A DNA stretch of 45,000 nt from Cristatella mucedo (Eukaryota; Bryozoa; Phylactolaemata; Cristatellidae), in contig WPIO01000142.1 of assembly GCA_009760855.2 (NCBI GenBank), positions 1 through 45,000 on the forward strand, in the 5' to 3' direction. The notes beneath the pieces are model-generated. The model had not been told where the DNA came from, ran no database searches, and saw nothing but the letters and a program-made list of their open reading frames with translations. Positions within the stretch are counted from its first letter, which is position 1. Each line of letters opens with the position of its first letter. The position numbers were made by a program, and so were the translations under genes. Of the stretch, positions 31,352 to 43,789 are shown piece after piece.

Positions 31352-32319
31352 TTTCATCTTGAAGGATTGGTTGCTTCTGAGAACGGTCAAGCACACAATA
31401 AGCTTAGCTGCGGCTTTTCAGAACCAGGCGGTTGAAATTAAGTTGGTGAAATGGAGAGCTAGCAGGCTGCCCCTTTCATGCGAGTAATACTGCTATGAAG
31501 CACTGCCCAAAACTGCTACCGTACTATCCTACCTCAATACCTGACTATGTGGGAGCGCTGAGTGAGATCGAGGATTCGATTCAGCAAAATTTCCAATTTA
31601 TAGTTACGTCGCTGCATCGCTTTCATTCTCTTAGTGATACAGTGGCAATCTGCTAAAGCAGCTCAGAGACTAAGCTACGCGATCTGGCGAAGCTGGCGAT
31701 TTTGCTAACCTCGAATTCATGCTGTTCTAGTTACAGCCCTATTTTGGAGGCTGTACCTCAAAGCATTCTACGCTACCGTCACTCACCGAAGCCCTTTGAG
31801 TTGGGTTCATTCAATTAACGGCCATGACAGCTGCACGAGATGACAGCGGCGATTTTATTATGAGCTGTCATTCGTAGCTAAGCCTTCCATCGATGCGGCT
31901 TAAGGCATTCGGCTCCCGCTCCGGTGCCGCCTCCACCAGGTCGGGCACATATCTTATCGATCGGGTGCGTTGGCTGACATGCAGGTGTCCAAGCAATGGT
32001 CAGGCGATGAAGATACATGCAAAATGCTACTAGCCGTAGTACTCCTAATCCGCACTGCCATTTATGGCCGATCGGGCAGCCCAGCCAGAGGGACAAAGGA
32101 AGCCTTGAATTCATTGAGCAGAAGTGCCACACCATCCCGAAGCCTGCGAATTGTGCGAGCGTTTACGCCAACAACGCTTTCGCGGTCGGGTTCTTCCTTT
32201 TCTCTGATTATAATTACGCAACGCACACGTGCCTGTATGGAGAGGTATGCTCAGAGACAGCCCAGTGAGAATGTTTGCTCTCTAGCTCTTTAAAGAGCAG
32301 CTACTACACGCTTCCGCCA

Positions 32320-32465
32320 ATGGCATAATAATAATGATAATAATAATAATAATGCACTTGATAAAGCGCTCTCAGAGAACTCAATCTCTCTCTAGGCACT
32401 TTACATTTGCTGCAAAAGGAAATGCAATTGAATGGTGAGTAATATCATGCTTGATCTAACCATCG
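32320..32465 (-). mobile_element. LINE 3' UTR fragment
   Basis: Plus strand AATAATAATGCACTTGATAA, then AGAGAACTCAATCTCTCTCT and AATGCAATTGAATGGTGAGT. It is colinear with the LINE 3' UTR in reverse. Confidence 0.75.
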
Positions 32466-32517
32466 TGGGTAGATGACAAGAGGGAATATATCTGAGTGCT
32501 GCCCTTTGAGCAGGTCA

Positions 32518-32690
32518 CCTGATTCGATAGCCTCATTCACACCTGTGCAGTGACAGAAAAGCATTAGCGGCTGTCACTCCTGCTTGAAGTGGAAATAAAG
32601 AATTGCTTGGTGCAAGACTCGAAACCACGACCTGGATCGTGAAGTGCGATCACTTTACTGGGATGGCTTGGTGTAGCCTGTGTGAGCACA
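32518..32690 (-). mobile_element. tRNA-headed SINE, family 2
   Basis: The minus strand has a CAGTAAAGTGATCGCACTTC head, a GTGGTTTCGAGTCTTG B-box region, AGCAGGAGTGACAGCCGCTA, and a tail ending near GAGGCTATCGAATCAGG. Confidence 0.65.
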
Positions 32691-32767
32691 CGCCCCGTCA
32701 TCTCTCAGGGTTTGTCAAGGTGTGCTATTAGCGTATTGCATATAAAATTTTAAGATAGCAAAATGCC

Positions 32768-32828
<61 letters not shown>

Positions 32829-33326
32829 TCTCTTGGTACTATGCAGACGCTAGAAAGAAGGATCTCGAGTAATAAGTGATAATATGATAAATTATAATGT
32901 ACAGGATGTCAGCAGGCCAGGGAAGGTTAAACCGGGCAGCTATGAGCAGTAGGAGGAATTTTAGCTTTCTTTTAGATCAGGTCAAGTCACGGGATGTCAT
33001 GATGACAGCAGTCGGCTGCGAGTTCCTGGCTTCCGGATCACACGAAGTAAAGGTACAGTTACAATCAATTTGAGATCGGCATGTGATTCGCTGCAATATT
33101 TTGGCCATCGCCCACAGAGAGGTAGTATTGCTAACGTCAGAGTGTCAAGTTGGAACTTTCGAGAAGACCGATTTTTGGTACTTATCGGCTGCTGGATTAA
33201 AATGCCGCGTTCCTACGCTGGTAGATGCGTAGGGAGAGGAAAAACTTCACAACCCCACCAGCACACTCGCCATCAACCCACCCACCCCGCAAGTGACACT
33301 TGCTTACTTACGGTACTGAGGGTATG

Positions 33327-33705
<379 letters not shown>

Positions 33706-33980
33706 TATTCAAATTTATTTATGTATATATAAATATATATATATATAGACTGGGACCACCTGCGGCGATAGCCAGAAATGCCGCCATCGGTGCGGCGCGC
33801 CATCACCCGCCAAAATATAACGGAAATTCGAGTACCTGACCACGCTGAGGTAGCCGGCGACGGGCATTGCCGACCAGTCTCAGCGATTGCTGTATGCAGC
33901 CATGCCTTGACTTACGAGTTTCATTCGTACCGTGACGGAGCTCGTACCTCAAATAACTCGTATGTCAAATCAACTCTTCA

Positions 33981-34110
33981 TATTGGTCTAGCGGTTAAGG
34001 TGCTCGCCCCGATCAAGGTCTGACTGAGGTCGGGGGCTCGAGCCCCGAGGCATATGTGGAGCGCCTGAATAGAGATTAAGTTCTCTTGGGGCGCTATATA
34101 AATGAATTAT
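33981..34110 (+). mobile_element. tRNA-headed SINE, family 1, inside the Tigger element
   Basis: GGTCTAGCGGTTAAGGTGCT (A box), GGGGCTCGAGCCCC (B box), then CGCCTGAATAGAGATTAAGT and GGGGCGCTATATAAATGA. It lies just inside the left inverted repeat of the Tigger element, so it inserted later. Confidence 0.78.
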
Positions 34111-34234
34111 ATATTATATACATATTGAAATGAATTTAAACGTCGTTAATTTGTTCCGGACCCGCAAAAATACCGCGATTATTTTTCATGTGTTTTAAAT
34201 TAAAATTTACTAATTAATAACGATCATTGTATAA

Positions 34235-34405
34235 AAGCAGCGATGGCACACTAGGTAAGGTGGTTGCTTTCATGACCTCGGTCCCGAGGTCGTGGGTTCG
34301 ATTCCTTCGGTGGGCGATCCTTTATCGCCACTGCAAGCGGTGGTGATAGCCGTAAAGGCTCTTCTGTCGCTATACAAAAAGAGACTGTTTAATCAGCTAG
34401 TATAC
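34235..34405 (+). mobile_element. tRNA-headed SINE, family 2, inside the Tigger element
   Basis: GGCACACTAGGTAAGGTGGT (A-box region), CGTGGGTTCGATTCC (perfect B box), GCAAGCGGTGGTGATAGCCG, and tail GAGACTGTTTAATCAGCTAG. It is the best-preserved copy and lies between the left inverted repeat and the transposase remnant. Confidence 0.78.
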
Positions 34406-34559
34406 GCACACTGCAGGGAAACGTACTGAAATAAATGGGTTTTAATAAGTATGATTTACAACATTTGCCTTGGAGATCAGACTACTTAAAGATGCTGAAG
34501 GCGTTTGGAGGAGAAAGGTTGAAATTAATAACTTATTCGCTGATTTTTGTCTTTTTCAC

Positions 34560-36270
34560 CATGCTTTCCCCACTTTCATCAGCAGGATTTTTCAATGAAA
34601 ACCTGTCCAATGAGATCTGTTTAATTCTCCCTTTCAGAATGATTATAATATGAGTTAAACAGGTGTCATTAAATACCTCTGTCGCAGGCCCAGTTGCAAT
34701 TCTTTCTTGATCTTTTGAATTAATTCTGAAAGTTCCTCCCACATTCCTAACATTTTCTTTATCTTGCATATAGAGATGAGCTCCTCCGGGTCACTTATTT
34801 TGGAGAAAACTTCCGTGTGCTTCTGCGTCTGTAGCTCCTTTAGCTCCTCCCTTGTCAATTCCTCCGAGTTCTACTCGCTGAGCTCGTGGGTGTCACCCTC
34901 ATCCGTGTCCAGGCAAATGAACTTGCGTAGGGATAATATCTCCTCAACAACTACCGGCCGCTTTGGTTTCGAGTCTTTCAAAGTCCGTTTCAGACACCAC
35001 ATCAGGCCACAGCTTCTATTACGCAGAGGTCAAGGTCTTCTTTGCAACATTTTTTCAGGACATGTAGATAATTCTGAGGCATACCAAGATGTAAGATGTT
35101 ATACTATGTTATGTTATACTATATGTTATACTAGTCCTTCCATAACTCTGTAAGGGAGATGGTGTTTGTGCTCTCCGTCACCTCAAAGCAGCGGTGGGAC
35201 AGGTGCTTGGTGAAACGCTTCTTGAAATAACAAGTCACCCGCTGGACCATAGGCTGCAGGATAGAGGTTATGCTGGGTGGAAGTTAGAGAGCCTTTATCA
35301 ACTTGAACTCTTTAGGACTTCATCTTCGAGGCGAGCGTAGGCGAGCAGGTGCATTATCCAGGACGAGAAGGGCAGGCAGGAGGGGTTATTTTCTTTCAGG
35401 GTTATTTTCTTTCTGGGAGATATTTCATAACGCCGGGATCAAAGACCGAAGTCACGCAGTCCATAAAGAACCACCGGGTGGCCGCGCCCTGGCGCTTGCC
35501 CTCCACATAGCCTGCAGTTTTTTGTTTCAGAGTCTATGCGACTCTGAGGCTCCGGGGTTCTCCGAATGATAAACGAGCGATCGCTCGATCTTGCAGTCGT
35601 CGCTCGCGCATCGGCGCAGAGAGTACGAGAGTGAGGCCTATCCTTCACGGGCCTGTAGCCTGGCTGGCATCCTCTTCTGCTCTAACGTTCTATACGAGTC
35701 CTCTTTGAAATCTTTTCTCAGGACAGTCCTGTCTCGGCACAGTTGAAGAGAATACTTGTTGGGGATGTATCATTCTGCTGCTGTAATAACAACAAAGGTT
35801 TTGAGGTGGTCCTCAGCTGCCTTCACAACCGCGCTCGCTGCTTCACCTTGTGCCTGACAACTGAGTGAATGCCGGTTATCTTTTTAAAATTCACGAACCA
35901 GCTCCGAGTGGCTTCGACCGGCTAGCCAGATGTCTCTTCCGTTCAAGCGCCCCGGGTGTGCTGCTGCAAATCAGTGTAAATAGCTCGTGTCTTCACGAAG
36001 ATTTATAGCCTCCACCGCGGTATCTCGTGCAAGCTGTTTTTCTGTCAACCAAACCATCAGCAGTTTCTCCATATTTTCATGGATAGATGCCTCAGTCTAG
36101 AAGTTTATTTTAACGCCCTTGGCTAGTGTCATAGCGTCGATCGACTCTTTCTGCTTCCGGTGCAGATCTTTGAAGCGACACGCTCCTACTGTTTCTCCAA
36201 GTCGACTACTCGCGAACACGTCGCGGTCATGTTTTTCAATAATTTCTTTTTCTTTTTATTAAATGTGCAT
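34560..36270 (-). pseudogene. Tigger-like transposase remnant (CENP-B HTH plus DDD domain)
   Basis: Read on the minus strand across frameshifts and stops: MEKLLMVWLTEKQLARDTAV (CENP-B-type helix-turn-helix), GEAASAVVKAAEDHLKTF, LFNCAETG, YRPVKDRP, SLVYHSENPGAS, LLVLDNAPA, SITSILQPMVQRVTCYFK, and an acidic tail with SEELTREELKELQTQ. Tigger transposases have three catalytic Asp. Here the first (usually DETG) is Ala, the second (LDNAPA) is intact, and the third (usually QPMDQ) is Val. With many stops the gene is dead. Confidence 0.75.
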
Positions 36271-36639
36271 CATCCGCTTCTTCCTAGCGGCAACTCGCAG
36301 CCTTCACTTTCATTGGTCGGAAGGGCTGGAAAATGATTGGAAAGACGCTTTGATTCGCAAAAATGGTTCAAGCACAAATGCCAGCACAGCGCTTGACGCT
36401 TGCGTTTGCGGTAACCACTTTAAGTGAACGAGTGAGACGTGGGATGCTGGGCGGAGTTTTGCGGCTTTCCCGGGTGGCGTTCGCTGCGCCAACTAGCGGC
36501 GGGGTATCTGAAGCTGGCCCGTAACCCGAATTTTAGCTCTCAACTCAGAGTAAAACATCGGCCGACAGCCACAGCTCGCGTCTCAAAAACTCACTAGTCG
36601 AGACACTCGTGAGTCAAGGCATCTCTGTATTGCTGCAAT

Positions 36640-37640
36640 TTCGCGCTGTGCTCGAATCTGCAAAAATATTCTTACGCGGCAAACAAAGCACGCATAGCGG
36701 CGTCGGTTCGCTGCCCCGACGCGTGACAAGTTCGCGCGAAGTCGCGGAATCGTGGCTCGCGACTCGTGGGTGCAGCACCATTGCACTCGGACACATCCCA
36801 GGTAGCGGAACGCGAAAGCGATGAAAAACACCTCTCGAACCGTGTACGACAAGTGTATTTCCGTCGCGTAAGGTATATAAATCTAAATACTATATAAGTC
36901 TATTCGACAGCCGCACTGCCCTTACCAACCAGAGCGTGCGTCAACTCTCGCACTGCTCAATTGCCAGGCTCTCAATCTAACGCCCACCTGTCCGCCGAGT
37001 ACGCGACCTGCGCTTGTTAGGCCGCTTTGCCGAAGAGCGTGACGTACACCGTTCCTATATTCAGGACCGGCGACTAATATCTCGGCAGCCATAATACGAC
37101 ACAGATGTAGCATTCCAACGAACCGTCGTAGCTGCCTCAGCCGCCTTCCAGGAGCCGACCGCCATTGCCCCCGGGGTGACCGCCGGATCTAGGGCGCAGC
37201 GAAAGCGGCGGCCGCGTAGCCAGCAGTAGGCTAAAGATCGACACTCTGGCGCGGGCGGGCGGGCGGGCGGTGGAAGGGGGAAGGGGGAAAGAGTACGACC
37301 GCTCGAGGTGAAAGCTCCGTCGGGAGCGCTGCGGCCAGCGCCCCCTAGCTGCTTCTCATCGGTGCCGGATGGCTGGGTGAGACGCCGGAGCGCCGACGAA
37401 GCGGCGGCTGGACCTCACGAGGGCGAGACACAGACGATGGCATACGCTACGGACGGATGCCTGAGACGCCCGCGGTCAGCCGCTGCAGCCGCGTGCGTCC
37501 ATTGAATCGGCTACACTCGACTTTACTTTTGGACTTCTCCTTAAACAATTGAGGGAGTGGTATTTGCGAAATTTTGCGCGGACTTCCGAAAGGAAACTGA
37601 GAATCGATTCAAATATGCGTTTCGCTGTGCCAAGTTCGAT
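36640..37640. other. GC-rich interval, no gene identified
   Basis: CpG-rich DNA with a GGGC tandem near 37250-37270 and two TATATAA-type strings near 36873 and 36891. The overlapping frames show no recognised domain. It could hold a promoter. Confidence 0.3.
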
Positions 37641-37649
37641 ACTCGATAT

Positions 37650-37788
<139 letters not shown>

Positions 37789-37799
37789 CGGGGATGCTG

Positions 37800-39110
37800 C
37801 CTTCTTAGGGTGGGAGTCCCTGGTCGTGTCCATCTTGTTGAAAAAGAAGCTAGAGAAGCGATCATCTTGATTATCACAGGCATCAAAGGGAAGGAGCTAG
37901 CCTGGGATAGGTTAAGGAGATGCTTAATCGTGGACATCAGCAACTTTTTGATTGTGCGAATGTGATTCAACAATTTTTTATACAAGCTAAACTTGACCTT
38001 TGCTACGATTGATGGGTGCCATCTACGGTAGTCCTCTTATGCCTGTCGGTGGGTAGACTGTCAGTCCTCTACTTTTATATGCTTTTCAAGCTTAGTGGAC
38101 CTAGTTAGTTTAATGTCTTCTGTAAACCAAAGGCCGCCTGGGCGAGAGCGCTCAGTGCGTCAAGTCTGAGGTGAAAAATCATAGAGCATGTCAGTTAGTG
38201 TCGTGCTATAACAATCTACTGATGATGACAGGTTGGAAGTGGGATTGAGCAGCAGAGACAAAGTAGATAATCTCGCACGAACAGCATCGACGTCAAAGTT
38301 TTTAAGGTTTCGCGAGGTTTGGCCCAGTGGTTAGGGTGCTCGCTCACACCAAGGTCTGGCCGAGGTCGTGGGTTCGAGCCCTGTGGCATATGTGAAGCGC
38401 CTGAATAGAGATTCAGTTGTCTTAGTGCACTATATAAATGCATTGTAATTTTTATTTTTTATTCGAGACTGATTGAGATCTGCATGTGGTCAGATAAGCA
38501 GAAATTGGTAATAACTGGTGATAACAAAGTGCAGTTGTGCGAGAAACTTTCATCGAGTGTGTGACCCTCGATGTGAGAAGAGCCATGCAAATGACTCACA
38601 AGAGACTATAAGTCAGTCAGTGCACGAAATTCGGTGCTGAAGACGTCAGATAAGTTATTAAAATGAACGCTGAAATTACTCGTAATAAAGAAAGATCGAT
38701 TTCTTGTCCACAGAATCGAAATGAGCCTACATAAATCTGAAATAAAGAAGGACTTTGTATCCGGTGGGCGAGACTACTGCCACCATCGGTAGCTTGTTGT
38801 CGGGTGAAATCAAGAGAATAGATTTGAAAGACTGCTTCGAGGGTACTGCAGATGGCTTGAAATTGAAGGTCGAGCTCGTGATAATAACGATTCCATCTCC
38901 AGTTGTGATTTTTTAGGGGTGTGAAAGAAGGAGAAGCCAGTTGGGGTTAAGTCTTTAATTGTTGGGCAGTTTTCCGATTTTAACCAAGCTTCAGTCAAGA
39001 TGAGCAGATCGAGGTCTTTTAAAGATATAAGGTCGCCTAATAATAGGGGCTTATTGCACATTGAGCGAGGATTCCAAAGACGACCTTCCAAGTTCGGCTG
39101 CCGGAGTTAC
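37800..39110 (-). pseudogene. Decayed LINE copy: endonuclease to RT linker, interrupted by a SINE
   Basis: The minus strand from 39091 reads NPRSMCNKPLLLGDLI, LLILTEAWLKSEN and DLTPTGFSFFHTP, the start of an APE-type endonuclease domain. Near 38490 SDHMQISISLE is its final SDH motif. A SINE lies at about 38312-38445. The RT linker resumes from about 38310 (homologous to 12632 onward of the intact LINE) and runs to about 37800. Several stops and frameshifts show it is dead. It supplies the endonuclease part that the 12.6-kb copy lacks. Confidence 0.8.
38312..38445 (+). mobile_element. tRNA-headed SINE, family 1, inside a LINE copy
   Basis: TTTGGCCCAGTGGTTAGGGT (A box), GTGGGTTCGAGCCCTG (B box), then CGCCTGAATAGAGATTCAGT and CACTATATAAATGC. 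It splits the LINE copy at 37.8-39.1 kb; CTCGAA and CTCGCGAA at its edges may be the target duplication. Confidence 0.8.
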
Positions 39111-39314
39111 AGCATGCCACTAAATTAGAGATATTCACAGTAACGCTTGAGGGAGAATTCCCTAAGCGAAGGTTCGAGACCAGCGGCTGAGAATACCAGA
39201 CGAGCTCAGTGTCTCAGCTCGTGGCCTCCTGTCGGCTCCGGCCACTTTTCTTTCGTCGATGCATAAGTTACTGATCTCAGCAGCAGCAATATCATCTAGA
39301 AATGCATTTGAACT

Positions 39315-39905
39315 ACGATAACAACGCGATAATATGATAAAAACCAACTTACTAGCTATGGGCAAACCAAGTGTGACTCAGCAATTGAAAAGCTTATTAC
39401 TCAAAATCAGCTCCGCTGGCATACCTTTTGTCAGAGCTCTACACAAAATCTGGGTGTGCTGTTCAAGAATCAGCTCTCAAGTCAAGTCTACCTACTTTCA
39501 GTTACGTAATATGGCAGAAATGTGGACTTGCTTAGGTAGGGTTACTGCATTTAAATTGGTCCATAGTTTGTGAAACCAGTCTCGACCTCTGTAACTTACT
39601 GCTTACTGATCTGCCACCTGTGCAATTAGGAGCTTCCAGCTAGTGCAAAACTCGGCAGCTAGGCCTGTTCTGTCGTGAGCATTGTCGTTGCCGCATTTCT
39701 CACCGACCCGCACTGGCTGTCAATCAAGTATTGCATCGATTTCAAGGTTTTTATCATTCATTTATAAGTCCCTTTCATTCTCTGGCTCCAGCCTACCTTT
39801 CTGAACTACTCCCAACCAGCCTAGGCATCACACCACCTACTCTCTTGACTCAAATCGCTAAGCTACGCCTAGAACGAGTCTGAAATCCCTTGAAGATCGG
39901 TGCCT
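39315..39905 (+). pseudogene. Decayed LINE copy: post-RT and C-terminal region
   Basis: The plus strand matches the intact LINE at about 14065-14680, for example ACCAACTTACTAGCTATGGG and CTGGCTCCAGCCTACCTTTC. The reading frame is broken by several indels. It stops abruptly at the edge of a GC-rich block near 39905, without the 3' UTR or tail. Confidence 0.8.
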
Positions 39906-42180
39906 TTATTCATCGGTGCCTTTATCGTAGCCGCTGCGTTACCACTCAGCGACTACCTCTCGGCGACGAACGCGTCGGGCGCCGAAACAGCGGTGGCGCT
40001 GTCAGGGCGAGCGAGCGCGGTGGGGGGGGGCAGTGAAGGTGAGCGTGCTTCCTCCCGCGAGCAGCTTTGCTCGCCCAACGACCGAGTGGCGACGGACGCG
40101 GGGCGAGCTGGTGCGCCAGGGCGGAAAGGTCGAAAACCAGCCCCACTACGGCCCTGAGGGCGTACTGCTAAAAAGGACAGAAGCCTCTGTAGTACGGCTA
40201 TGAGTCACCGCTGCGTCCGTCTCGTTCGATTTCTGTCAAACCACTTGGGCAGAATTGCCCTAATCGCGTCTGCTCGACCGACGCGTGACCGGTAGGCAAC
40301 CGGCGCGACGCGCTCGCGCGATCTCGAGCTGCGCGCCTAATCCCCTTCAGCCGCAACGACGAGCGACCGGGTAAGGTGCGGCCGCGATGGGACCGCGGAT
40401 GGCCAGCCTCACATCCTAACCCCGCCCCTTAACGCCCGCGTACCCTCCAAGCCGAAGAACGGCGACCGGCTGCGCGCCAGTTGGCGTCGCCAGACTGGCG
40501 CGAGTGCGCAGCGACAGTTGCGGCCCGTAAGGGCGGCGCGACGGCACTCCCCCAACCCTCGCCCGACGACTGCCGCCGCCACTGCGAGGCGAGCTCTTTT
40601 TAATAGTCTCGGTTTTGGAAAGGCGGCATCGCTGCCGACCGCAGGCATCGCTCTTCAGCGGTGGAGGGGAGGATGCGCACGGACGCAGGCTCGGCGCTCG
40701 ACCGCTCTCTGCGGCGCGCGAGCGCGGCGTCAGCGTCGGCTCGACGGCGGCTGGCTGGCGTCGCAGGCGTGCGCGGCCGTAAGACGATCTCTCCTCCGAC
40801 TGGCCGCCGGCGCCGCAGCCTCGACTGCCTCGTCTGCGAGGCTGGCGGGCGGCTGCCGCTCATCAAAGGAATCGACCCGGGTTAGCCGCTAACTCGAGCC
40901 GAGGCTGACCCCCGACCCGCCCGGACTGCGCCAATGACCGCCGCAGAGGGGTGGGCAACGAGCCAAATCTGGGTGGCAGTGGGGGGTGGGGGGCCGCGGC
41001 AGTGGCCGCGCGCGGGGCTCCTCCGCGCGCGGCACGATGCCGGGCGGTGCGCGCACGCTCGAGTTTGGTCAAATTTTTGAGCCGCCAGAGAACGTCGCTC
41101 CGCTCGCTCATGTCGGACGCGCTCGCGCGCGGTATGGAGCGCGCAAAAGTGGAATCGCTGCACCTCTAACCATTCAATCCCTGGGGACGCCCGCCAAGTC
41201 GTAAGATCCTCAGTCATCTAGCCGGTATCTCAAAAGAGCACCGCAAACACCGATGGAATTCGGTCAAGCTCGATCTGTGAGATTTATACCGCGCGAATGT
41301 AGCTTCGGCGTCTCGAGGAATGCAAACGAGACGAGAAATGCAGTGCGATCGGCAGGTCCGACTTCGAGCACAAGCGGCTGCACCACCCAAGTCCTACAAA
41401 GAGCCGTCGCTGGCAGCAGGCTGAGGAGCCCGAGACGTTACGCAGCGTTTCGAATGCCTTCCGGGCGGTGGAGCTTCAAACGGGCGATTAACTTTAGAGC
41501 GCTCTCGAAGCGTCCGCTCAACTTGCGCACGGAATTTTTACGACCTACGACGAGCTTACAGGAGGCTAGTCGAATTAGACCGAATGCGAGCGGTCTGGAG
41601 GCGGCACAGCGCCAGGTGAGGGAGGCTGCCGCTCGCGATGCCTAGCAACTGGGCGTCGGCTATCGTCACGCTAGTGTGCCGTTCGAGTTCGTCTCCTTAA
41701 ACACCAGTCGATTTTTGAAAGCTAACCGTTTCGATTCGATGCCCTCAATTCTCGATGGGCGCGAGACACCAGCCGAGCATCCAATCGACAGTTGGCGTAA
41801 TCATTTCCTAGCGGCTGCCGGAAAATGGCGCTTGAAATTGGGCACGAGGGCAACTGGCCCACGGCACTTGGAATGAGGAGCGCGAGAATCGTCGAGCGTC
41901 AGCGGTGGCGCACGTTAACGACAGCAGCCCATCCCCCACCTCCATTCAGTGTACGTGTCGGCGTATCCTCGCCAAAAAAGAAACTGCTAAGGTTCAGCCC
42001 GAACGCCGCTCTTCACAGCATTGCGAAAAGCCTCTCACTTTCACCAACTAGCGCCACTGAAAAAGCAGCACTTATTCTGCTCCGTTTCCCTCGATCCATG
42101 GCTCCACTCGTCTGCCCGCCAGTCTCTCCCTCTATTTTCTACGCGCCTGCTGGCCGAACGTCTCTCGCTGTCGCGCGCAC
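39906..42180. other. GC-rich interval, no gene identified
   Basis: Very CpG-rich from about 39950 to 41200, less so to 41900. It has many overlapping frames on both strands because stops are rare in GC-rich DNA. None has a recognisable motif or clear splice pattern. Composition resembles the block over the SRCR gene start. Confidence 0.3.
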
Positions 42181-42221
42181 TCTGTCCTCTGTCCTCTCTC
42201 CTCTCTCTGTCTCTGTCTCTG

Positions 42222-42312
<91 letters not shown>

Positions 42313-42382
42313 ATCTTCCTCTCTTTCTCTCTCTCACTTTTCTCTCCCTCCTTATCTCGCTCTCTCTCTCACTTACCCCATC

Positions 42383-42450
<68 letters not shown>

Positions 42451-42530
42451 ACTTCCCCCTCTCTCTCTCTCTCCCTCTCTCTCTTCCCCTTTCTTCCTCA
42501 GTCCCCTCTCTTCCTCTTTCTCCCCCTCTC
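42180..42530. repeat. (CT)n-rich microsatellite
   Basis: About 350 bases of CT with TCTG and CCT interruptions; it produces long Ser/Leu frames that are not genes. A family 1 SINE follows at 42582. Confidence 0.92.
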
Positions 42531-42581
42531 TATCTCTTCATACCTGCCTTCCACTCTCTTTCCCTCTATTTCTCTATTGTC

Positions 42582-42833
<252 letters not shown>

Positions 42834-42839
42834 GTTCCG

Positions 42840-43500
42840 CCCCTTCATTCTGTAAAAGGGTGGCTATTAGTCAGGCGCTTTTCATTCTTTTATAACTGCA
42901 CAACGATATCCGGCGTAGGCCTTTCCGTAGCGCTGAACAATTTGAGTTTTCGGGTCAGCTTCATTTACCCCCGCATTACCGTTGGAAGGTCGATTCGCCT
43001 TAGATTACCAGTTTCGAGCGAATTGGGCGTCGAGCTGTCTGCACCGCAGCAGCTCGACTGGGGAGCAAAGGTGACCAGGACATCGTCTTCCGCCGCTAGC
43101 TGCGCGCCACCGGCTAGTGCCAAGCGGATTGATTAAGTCGGAAGTCGAGAAATAAGCGATGTCGCCATTCGCGACGGGAACTCGTTTATAGTCCGGTCAG
43201 TCGTCACTGGCCTGGCTCTCGTGCCGAGCAGTTCTCTTGCTTTCGCGTGCAATATCTACTGATGACAAGCCTAGCTAGTCCTTGACGACGGCTACTCGGC
43301 GCGAGCGTCTAATAGCGGAGTGCAAAGAATGCCCGCAGTTTCAGAAGTTGAGCGGCAACCACAACCGGAGCGTGCGCCACGCGCGCCCCCCCCCCCCGCA
43401 AGTAGGCGGCTGCCTAGCCAGCGTTTAGCCAGCGCGGTCAAAACTAGGGGTCTAGACTGGGGTCTAAGCGATTCAACGACGAGCGGCAGCTTCAGCTCAA
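42840..43500. other. GC-rich interval left of the second gene's candidate exons
   Basis: Moderately CpG-rich, with a run of nine or more C near 43390. It could contain further minus-strand exons of the gene at 43.5-44.0 kb; I could not define any. Confidence 0.25.
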
Positions 43501-43513
43501 TGTCGGCCCTCAC

Positions 43514-43564
43514 CAAATGTCCATGACGACGACCACTTGCGGAAAGAGCCTTGCCGACGTCAGC
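43514..43564 (-). CDS. Candidate next exon of the second gene
   Basis: 51 bases. The acceptor is strong (CACCTGACCTCTCTCAG) and the donor is TTTG|GTGAGG. Its phase 2 start matches the preceding exon, giving NIRLTSARLFPQVVVVMD across the junction. The exon is small, and support rests on splice sites and phase; further exons were not found. Confidence 0.35.
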
Positions 43565-43789
43565 CTGAGAGAGGTCAGGTGCAGAGCAGGTGTACGCTCC
43601 TATCTCCGTCATCGCCTCTCGCCTGGCGATGGCTGCGGAAGGGTAAATCAGGGAGGCTGGACATCTGAGTCGTTGTGCAGGCTGGTCATACGTCTCTCCT
43701 TCACCTTCATGTTCTTACGGGGCTAAAAAGTTTTGTGTTCCGAAAACTATCCTCATGATGGACAGAATCTTAGGAAGTTTCTTCTGTAC

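Larger units (their letters stand above)
33893..36629 (-). mobile_element. pogo/Tigger-type DNA transposon with terminal inverted repeats
   Basis: The left end near 33897 reads CAGCCATGCCTTGACTTACG and the right end, reverse-complemented from 36627, reads CAGAGATGCCTTGACTCACG: 17 of 20 bases match. TA lies next to both ends (directly at the right end, two bases off at the left), as expected for a Tc1/mariner/pogo target site. The interior holds a decayed Tigger transposase on the minus strand and two later SINE insertions. Length is about 2.7 kb, of which about 300 bases are SINE. Confidence 0.75.

Noticed and set aside
34235-34330. Possible functional tRNA gene
   Set aside because: The A and B boxes are there but no cloverleaf closes, and the same head recurs with a shared body and tail, so these are SINE heads.
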